A stretch of DNA of 64,000 nt from the NCBI GenBank assembly GCA_003260075.1, contig QLIY01000308.1, forward strand, positions 92,811-156,810. The letters run 5' to 3'. Below the pieces are notes generated by a model, which was given only the letters and a program-made list of their open reading frames with translations, did not search any database and had not been told where the DNA came from. The stretch is from Phallusia mammillata (Eukaryota > Chordata > Ascidiacea > Phlebobranchia > Ascidiidae). Position 1 is the stretch's first letter; every line of letters starts with the position of its first letter. Of the stretch, positions 61,601 to 64,000 are shown in pieces. The position numbers and the translations under genes were made by a program.

Positions 61601-64000
61601 CTCTAAGTCTAAATAGGATTTGCCTTCATTTGCATTTAATTTCTTTTATCTTCAGCCGCTTACGATAAACAACTGTTTTCATTCAGTGGTTTCCAACTGG
61701 GAAGGGATTCCTCCCAATGGAGAGATTTTAAAACTTGTTAAACTCCAATTCACTTTAATTTTAACATTTGGTTTGTAATTATACGCTCAAGTTCTGGGAA
61801 TATAGCCTGTGAAGTTAATAAAATGCCCATTTTCAATGATCTTTGTATGCTTTAGCATCCACCATGTAGCGTAATAGGGAGGAATGAAAATGATTTAAAT
61901 AATTAAGGGTGGAGTTCGTCGAAAAAGTTTGTGAACCACTTTTCTTATTAATACACCTTTTGATGTAAGGTGTCACACTATGTATAGCTTCAAATTTCCT
62001 TAGGTTTCCTTTAACTGTGTAGTTTGGACTTTTTAAGCTACTAGATTTCAAATAAATTGCTTTACTTCACAGTGTTCGACTTTGACAAGATCATTTTCGC
62101 CCACGGTATCAGGAACCTGTGGTTGCTTGCCTGAACAGAAAAGCCCCGAGGTAACGTATCAACTTGCTTGTTCGAGACCTAAACACAATAGTTCCTTCCC
62201 TGGAGAAAATAACCACAAGCTCGTCTGGTTTAAATAATTCATTTGCCCGACGAAACGTTGTGGTAAAAATGTCCGTTAGCCGCGTTGAATTGAAACGGAG
62301 CGTTGGACAACCAAAAGACTTAACATGGTTAACACAAATCCTAATTCATGGTGTTAACCAGTTGCCTCGAACTTGCCGTACAGCTCTACTACCCTTTTTG
62401 AAACCTTCTTAATGCCAGACGTTATAATTTTTGGAAAATCAAGAAATTTTGCTTTACCCATACATGTTGGCTGTTACTAATAGAGCGATCAACCGTTTTG
62501 TCTTCCCCGAAAAACATTGTTTACTATTTGATTTTTATAACTTTGTCCCCCCCCCCCGAAACCTTCTTAATGCCAGACGTTATAATTTTTGGAAAATCAA
62601 GAAATGTTGCTTTATCCATACATGTTGGCTGTTACTAATAGAGCGATCAACCGTTTTGTTTTCCCCGAAACACATTGTTTACTATTTGATTTTTATAACT
62701 TTGTAATCGCGTAGAAATGAATTTGTCCATTATGTTACAGGTGCGGAAAGCAGAAGCTAAGGAAATTACCAAGTTGGCTACAAAAATTGCCACACAACTG
62801 GTCGAGGGTAAGTTGACAAAAACAGTAACGTTTTCAATCTATTATATAGGGTCATAACAGGGAGTGACAAAACAGTTACCAAAAAACATTGCCACACAAT
62901 AGCAACATATCGATTACTGGTGCTTCAAACCATTGTATGTATATTACGTGTGGTTCTTGATGGGCATTTTGGTCACGCTCGCATATGTCTCAATGTGTAG
63001 GCGGACTGACTGTCTGCGAAGCTACCAGCAGTGTACTGCGTCACCAGTTTTGATTATGTCATTGCCTTATTTTTGTCCATTTTTAACCCACATATTTGAA
63101 CTAACGTTAAAACATCAAGAATATCTAGCCTGAAGAGATACTAGGTTCCGTGTTTGTTGAAGTATTTTTTTACTATGGCTCTCCTTGTTTTTAAGCTTCC
63201 AACAGTTATATTGTGTCTTCAGTTTTGATTATGTCATCGCGTATTTTTGTCCATTTTTACCCGCATATTTGAACTAAAGATAAAATATGCGTGTTGAAGA
63301 AATATTCATTTAATATGGCCCTTTTGTGATATAAGGTCACGTGTTTTTTAAACCTGTTTTGGTTGATACCTTTTGGACATGAAAGAGTTGTCCATCAACT
63401 TTGTTTAGATTTTAACGCACTGTGGACGTTTCGAAAACATAAAACACACGATTATTTGTTGTGAAATTGGGACACGTTTCAATTTAAAATAGTTACCAAT
63501 GCCAAGCTATTACTCATATGCTTTCGCAAGGCTTTTGTTTTAATACTGCTAGCGCAGAACCACTTTTATTATGGGAAAAATCATGCCACCTTTTTACTCA
63601 GGTCAAAATCATTCCATCAAAAAACAGGTTTAATTTACAAAGCAATGATACGAAGGCAAAAAGCCTTGGATCAACATTTGCGCTGTAAATCTTCTCAGCA
63701 ACAAGACGAGCTTCTTCCAAGAAAAGCTAGTAAATGTTTTACAAATCAGTCAAACAAATATTGGTTTGTTTGTACAGAGAAATTCGGAAGGCTTCTCGCG
63801 TTTTTCGACCTTACCCCTGAGGATCTGCTGGACAGCGAAACTTCACAACGATCGGTGCAAATCCTAAATCGCAGAGCCGCTGAATCAAGGCGTACCTCTT
63901 CGCATACAAAAGCTAGGTTGGTATTAAATTTGAAGCTTGTAAACGTAAGGAAATCTTTGTTTACAATGCACCGTTTTTGTGCGGTAGATTGTGCCACGTA
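30711..64000 (+). CDS. Secreted FACIT-collagen-like protein: six VWA domains and a TSPN domain (3' end outside window)
   Basis: At least 37 coding exons, all joining in phase, give about 1,640 residues before the right edge. Order: signal peptide (MFSSIWKIFMFIALSWLCTT, exon 30711-30801), six VWA domains (31514-57186), a Ser/Thr/Asn/Pro-rich linker (57493-58464), a TSPN or laminin-G-like domain (59347-61566), then a short Cys-containing and charged tail (62073-63916) that ends in a donor at 63917. The module order VWA then TSPN and the signature CCEIPG after the TSPN domain are features of FACIT collagens (types XII, XIV, XX, XXI, XXII). No fibronectin-III domain and no Gly-X-Y repeat is seen inside the window; any triple helix would lie to the right. 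The likely role is extracellular matrix or fibril-surface protein binding through cation-dependent VWA sites. Intron 2 (31671-40799) is about 9 kb; most other introns are 0.2-2 kb. Confidence 0.88.
31514..43605 (+). CDS. VWA domain 1 exons
   Basis: Exons 31514-31670, 40800-40888, 41700-41815 and 43465-43605. The MIDAS is complete: DGSSS in the first exon, the Thr segment GNTQTGKAL, and ISDGRSQD. The domain ends AVGVGD..ELRQIANMADD. It opens with a cysteine after a phase-1 intron, like most of the other VWA modules. A short connecting exon at 44096-44168 (ending in a Cys-containing helix, EAVCEQTVK) leads to domain 2. Confidence 0.9.
35335..35687. repeat. Fold-back (long terminal inverted repeat) element
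   Basis: The left arm starts AGCTGTTATCAGGGTTAAGG and the right arm ends CCTTACCCCTGATAACAGCT. Pairing continues, with gaps, through GCGTGGCTTTGAATGC and TTTGCATTGACATCT to a short loop near 35480-35510. Each arm is about 150 bp. No coding sequence is present. Arms differ enough to show age. Confidence 0.8.
36499..36687. repeat. Pogo-like MITE, inverted copy
   Basis: It ends GGTTTAACCGAGGTTTACTGTA and begins GCAGTAAATCTTAGTAAATC, matching the elements at 833-985 and 5919-6107 in reverse orientation. Confidence 0.7.
37609..37684. repeat. 76-base G homopolymer
   Basis: An uninterrupted G run in intron 2. No duplicated flank is obvious here, so it may be a join, a read artefact or a real tract. 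A poly-proline minus-strand ORF across it is meaningless. Confidence 0.75.
38718..38908. repeat. Homopolymer-bridged intron duplication
   Basis: About 90 bp (GGACAATGTTTGTTGCAGTT and flanks) repeats around ten G at 38810-38819, with four or so mismatches. Confidence 0.85.
40589..40741 (+). repeat. tRNA-derived SINE, family 1, best copy
   Basis: Positions 40589-40662 fold as a tRNA-like cloverleaf: acceptor stem GCCTGTG/CACAGGC, D arm GCTC/GAGC, T arm GTGGG-TTCGAAT-CCCAC. The anticodon stem GAGTC/GACTT closes a loop CCGGAAA, which lacks the universal U33. A shared 80-bp tail follows, ending near ACAGGCCTGCCGTACTATGA. Partial copies lie at 3366, 7056, 20479, 51007 and 54866, so this is a SINE rather than a functional tRNA gene. 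Confidence 0.8.
41216..41453. repeat. hAT-like short element
   Basis: The ends CAGTGGTTCCCAACTT and GGTTGGAACCACTG are inverted. An exact 8-bp duplication, GGTTAAAC, flanks it. Related to 54598-54829 and 17630-17815. Confidence 0.85.
42955..43200. repeat. Minisatellite, 108-bp period
   Basis: About two and a third tandem units with start words such as ATGCACACACAATTTC at 43024 and 43132, exactly 108 bp apart. The first, partial unit begins near 42960. The strand is strongly A/C-biased. Because 108 is divisible by three, an ORF runs through it, but no splice context supports coding. Confidence 0.8.
43650..43935. repeat. Homopolymer-bridged duplication of a dispersed repeat
   Basis: About 130 bp repeats around eleven G at 43782-43792. 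The unit contains GGAAGTCGAAACGTCGAAAT and a segment TCTATAAACTTGATATTATG, both related to 33840-33920, resembling the 3' end of a retroelement. Confidence 0.75.
44234..45851 (+). CDS. VWA domain 2 exons
   Basis: Exons 44234-44310, 44559-44662, 44883-44985, 45367-45489 and 45708-45851. The MIDAS reads DASST, GDTHTGDAL and MTDGKAQE. The helix segment WMKNIVNAFDIG recurs almost unchanged in domains 3 and 4. The segment YTVGVADYSLEEIQVIASDP closes the fold. Confidence 0.9.
46014..46322. repeat. Homopolymer-bridged intron duplication
   Basis: About 145 bp repeats around a G tract at 46160-46170. The unit includes CAGTGCTCACTGTTTCGGCC, a dispersed repeat also seen in diverged form at 49988-50052 and 53347-53413. 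Confidence 0.85.
46484..49214 (+). CDS. VWA domain 3 exons
   Basis: Exons 46484-46624, 47733-47851, 48366-48522 and 49052-49214. The MIDAS reads DGSNS, GGTNIGRAI and LTDGQSQD. This module starts at a phase-0 boundary and carries an extra N-terminal pair of cysteines (ICSETEQTC), unlike its neighbours. It ends with a Cys shortly before the next module (LICVEAEP). Confidence 0.9.
46717..47207. repeat. Homopolymer-bridged intron duplication of about 240 bp
   Basis: Copies from 46717 and from about 46973 share TAGGTGCCACCATGCTTTTT and the rest at high identity. Ten G at 46960-46969 separate them. Confidence 0.88.
47211..47536. repeat. hAT-like element with CAGGGTTGCCA ends
   Basis: The ends CAGGGTTGCCAT and ATGGCAACCCTG are perfect inverted repeats, flanked by exact 8-bp TCTATAAG duplications. 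The 326-bp interior is non-coding, with CCTTATTTTT repeats near both ends. Confidence 0.88.
48163..48245. repeat. Dispersed repeat, paired with an inverted copy at 60845-60910
   Basis: CGACATGCTTTATTTTTCAA and GCAAATGCTCATGCCATCAT match the reverse complement of 60845-60910 at high identity. It follows a C tract at 48151-48161 without an obvious duplicated flank. Resembles a retroelement terminus; class uncertain. Confidence 0.55.
48635..48832. repeat. hAT-like element with internal C run
   Basis: The ends CAGTGGTTCTTAACCT and GGTTAAGAACCCCTG are inverted. A C run at 48762-48785 lies inside. No clear target-site duplication. Confidence 0.65.
49560..49640 (-). repeat. tRNA-derived SINE fragment, family 2
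   Basis: On the minus strand an A-box-like AGCTAAGTGGTTAACGCGAC and a B-box-like GGTTCTAATCTCACG are spaced as in tRNA. Related to 16540-16660. Confidence 0.6.
49687..51628 (+). CDS. VWA domain 4 exons
   Basis: Exons 49687-49827, 50360-50550, 51119-51212 and 51485-51628. The MIDAS reads DGSES, GGPTFTGQAL (with an inserted Pro) and LTDGRSGD. The sequence begins ECASQEVDIHFLVDGSESIG and closes GEICRETKP. A hAT-like MITE sits 19 bp after the donor of the third exon. Confidence 0.9.
50054..50280. repeat. Homopolymer-bridged intron duplication
   Basis: About 108 bp (CTATGAGCTAATGTAGCCCC and on) repeats around a C tract at 50162-50171. Confidence 0.88.
51007..51090 (-). repeat. SINE family 1 fragment
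   Basis: GGCCTATTAAAGGCATTACC, GGCAAAGCAAAGGC and AAAAATCTAGCTT match the SINE tail in minus orientation. The tRNA head is missing. Confidence 0.6.
51231..51408. repeat. hAT-like MITE (CAGTGGTGGGATTCA family), second copy
   Basis: A 178-bp element with ends CAGTGGTGGGATTCAAAT and TGCTGAATCCCACCACTG, flanked by exact 8-bp ATAATAAC duplications. It starts 19 bp after the donor at 51212. Confidence 0.9.
52112..54461 (+). CDS. VWA domain 5 exons
   Basis: Exons 52112-52257, 52738-52923, 53537-53609 and 54300-54461. The MIDAS reads DGSSS, GRTHTGSAL and FTDGDAQD. The sequence opens ECADSEMDLIFLVDGSSSIG. It is closest to domain 4 in exon layout and in the segment NIGFSAQRGARRGVPK, compared with EEGFSEDNGGRSGAPK there, suggesting a recent tandem copy. 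Confidence 0.9.
54598..54829. repeat. hAT-like short element
   Basis: The ends CAGTGGTTTCCAACCT and GGTTGGAAACCACTG are inverted. Interior words TTCCTCCC and GCTAAACCATA match the copies at 41216 and 17630. Confidence 0.78.
54866..54946 (-). repeat. SINE family 1 fragment
   Basis: AGTACACCAGGTCTATTGAA and CCGAATCAGCCGGTCACCAA match the SINE tail in minus orientation. Confidence 0.65.
55106..57186 (+). CDS. VWA domain 6 exons
   Basis: Exons 55106-55214, 55648-55812, 56192-56303, 56689-56809 and 57013-57186. The MIDAS reads DGSTS, GDTYTARAL and ITDGRPQD. The last exon finishes the domain (RLTRLICHD) and starts the Thr/Ser-rich linker. Confidence 0.9.
57493..58464 (+). CDS. Low-complexity linker with NQPSGL repeats
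   Basis: Exons 57493-57825, 57897-57962 and 58317-58464. The first contains four spaced NQPSG units about 15-18 residues apart (RNQPSGL, SNQPSGR, TNQPSGL, NNQPSGL) plus a shorter EPSGL. The rest is rich in Ser, Thr, Arg and Pro. No globular fold is expected. The segment is probably an extended, possibly O-glycosylated spacer between the VWA array and the TSPN domain. Confidence 0.85.
58758..59055. repeat. Homopolymer-bridged intron duplication
   Basis: About 140 bp (GCCAGCAGACAATTGTTTCA to GAGCATAGCCAGATTT) repeats around eleven C at 58900-58910. Confidence 0.88.
59347..61566 (+). CDS. TSPN (laminin-G-like) domain exons
   Basis: Exons 59347-59488, 59868-60011 and 61261-61452. Typical residues are LPIEFAFIATFRM, RWTLLNIVTPSGSTL, FHKLELLADAQG, VTVMVDCQ and the closing DAEDCC-like segment EAEDCCEIPGSK. 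The last exon uses an AAG acceptor (TTATCAAG before 61261). A single N at 61455 joins it to a perfect second copy of its last 111 bp, with a 114-bp offset (61456-61566). The copy should be ignored in the gene model, or taken as the continuation of the same exon. Confidence 0.88.
60845..60910. repeat. Inverted copy of the repeat at 48163-48245
   Basis: ATGATGGCATGAGCATTTGC and AACGTTTGAATAATAAAGCA are the reverse complement of the earlier copy. It lies in the long intron before the last TSPN exon. Confidence 0.55.
61342..61566 (+). repeat. In-frame duplication of the last TSPN exon at an N
   Basis: Bases 61342-61452 recur identically at 61456-61566. The offset is 114 bp (38 codons), so a naive translation reads through N and duplicates part of the domain. 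A donor GT sits just before N in the first copy. Confidence 0.88.
61686..61942. repeat. hAT-like short element, degraded
   Basis: It begins CAGTGGTTTCCAACTGGGAA and ends near GTTTGTGAACCACTT, with the family words ATGCTTTAGCATCC and TTCCTCCC-like text between. Confidence 0.6.
62073..63916 (+). CDS. Post-TSPN tail exons, open at right edge
   Basis: Exons 62073-62150 (Cys-rich: CSTLTRS..GTCGCLPEQ), 62741-62807 and 63778-63916, ending in a GTTGGT donor. The Cys-rich part resembles the short segment after the TSPN domain in FACIT collagens. The two later exons encode charged, probably helical sequence (KAEAKEITKLATKIATQLVE; GRLLAFFDLTPEDLLDSETS) that I do not recognise. Confidence 0.75.
62396..62705. 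repeat. Homopolymer-bridged intron duplication
   Basis: About 150 bp (TGAAACCTTCTTAATGCCAG to TTGATTTTTATAACTTTGT) repeats around eleven C at 62547-62557, with four or so mismatches. Confidence 0.88.

Overview
This is animal (metazoan) genomic DNA: AT-rich, with many small exons, GT-AG introns, dispersed SINEs and short DNA transposons, and no bacterial features. Most listed ORFs are open frames in introns or repeats. The real genes were rebuilt by splicing exons with matching phase. Gene content, compact introns, chordate-like protein sequences and signs of very high heterozygosity suggest a tunicate, probably Ciona. That taxonomic call is inference; no database search was possible.

Layout. 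(1) Positions 1-11830, minus strand: the 5' 22 exons of a divergent ionotropic glutamate receptor, running from the signal peptide to just before TM4, where it leaves the window on the left. (2) Positions 12714-16263, plus strand: a complete ten-exon ribonucleotide reductase small subunit (RRM2). It is divergent from the receptor, and its promoter has a perfect E2F palindrome and a CCAAT box. (3) Positions 17172-26892, minus strand: a complete 14-exon PCMTD-type protein (isoaspartyl-methyltransferase-like domain plus SOCS-box motifs), convergent with RRM2. (4) Positions about 30306 to the right edge, plus strand: at least 37 coding exons of a secreted FACIT-collagen-like protein with a signal peptide, six VWA domains, a Ser/Asn/Pro-rich linker with short repeats, and a thrombospondin-N-terminal-like (TSPN) domain. 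The gene is still open at the right edge. The four genes show no functional linkage; they are ordinary eukaryotic neighbours.

Repeats. Introns carry hAT-like short elements, several with exact 8-bp target-site duplications. They also carry pogo-like elements, at least two tRNA-derived SINE families, a fold-back element of about 350 bp and a 108-bp minisatellite.

The most unusual feature is technical. About twenty short C or G homopolymers (or a single N) sit between two nearly identical copies of the flanking sequence. One breaks the frame of a receptor exon, and removing exactly 56 nt restores it. These are best read as failed joins of allelic contig ends. They create false duplicate exons in RRM2 and in the TSPN domain. 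I found no convincing new molecular system. The best biological leads are the receptor's altered ligand pocket, the six-VWA plus TSPN architecture, and the PCMTD homologue whose SOCS-box halves are separated by a long insert.
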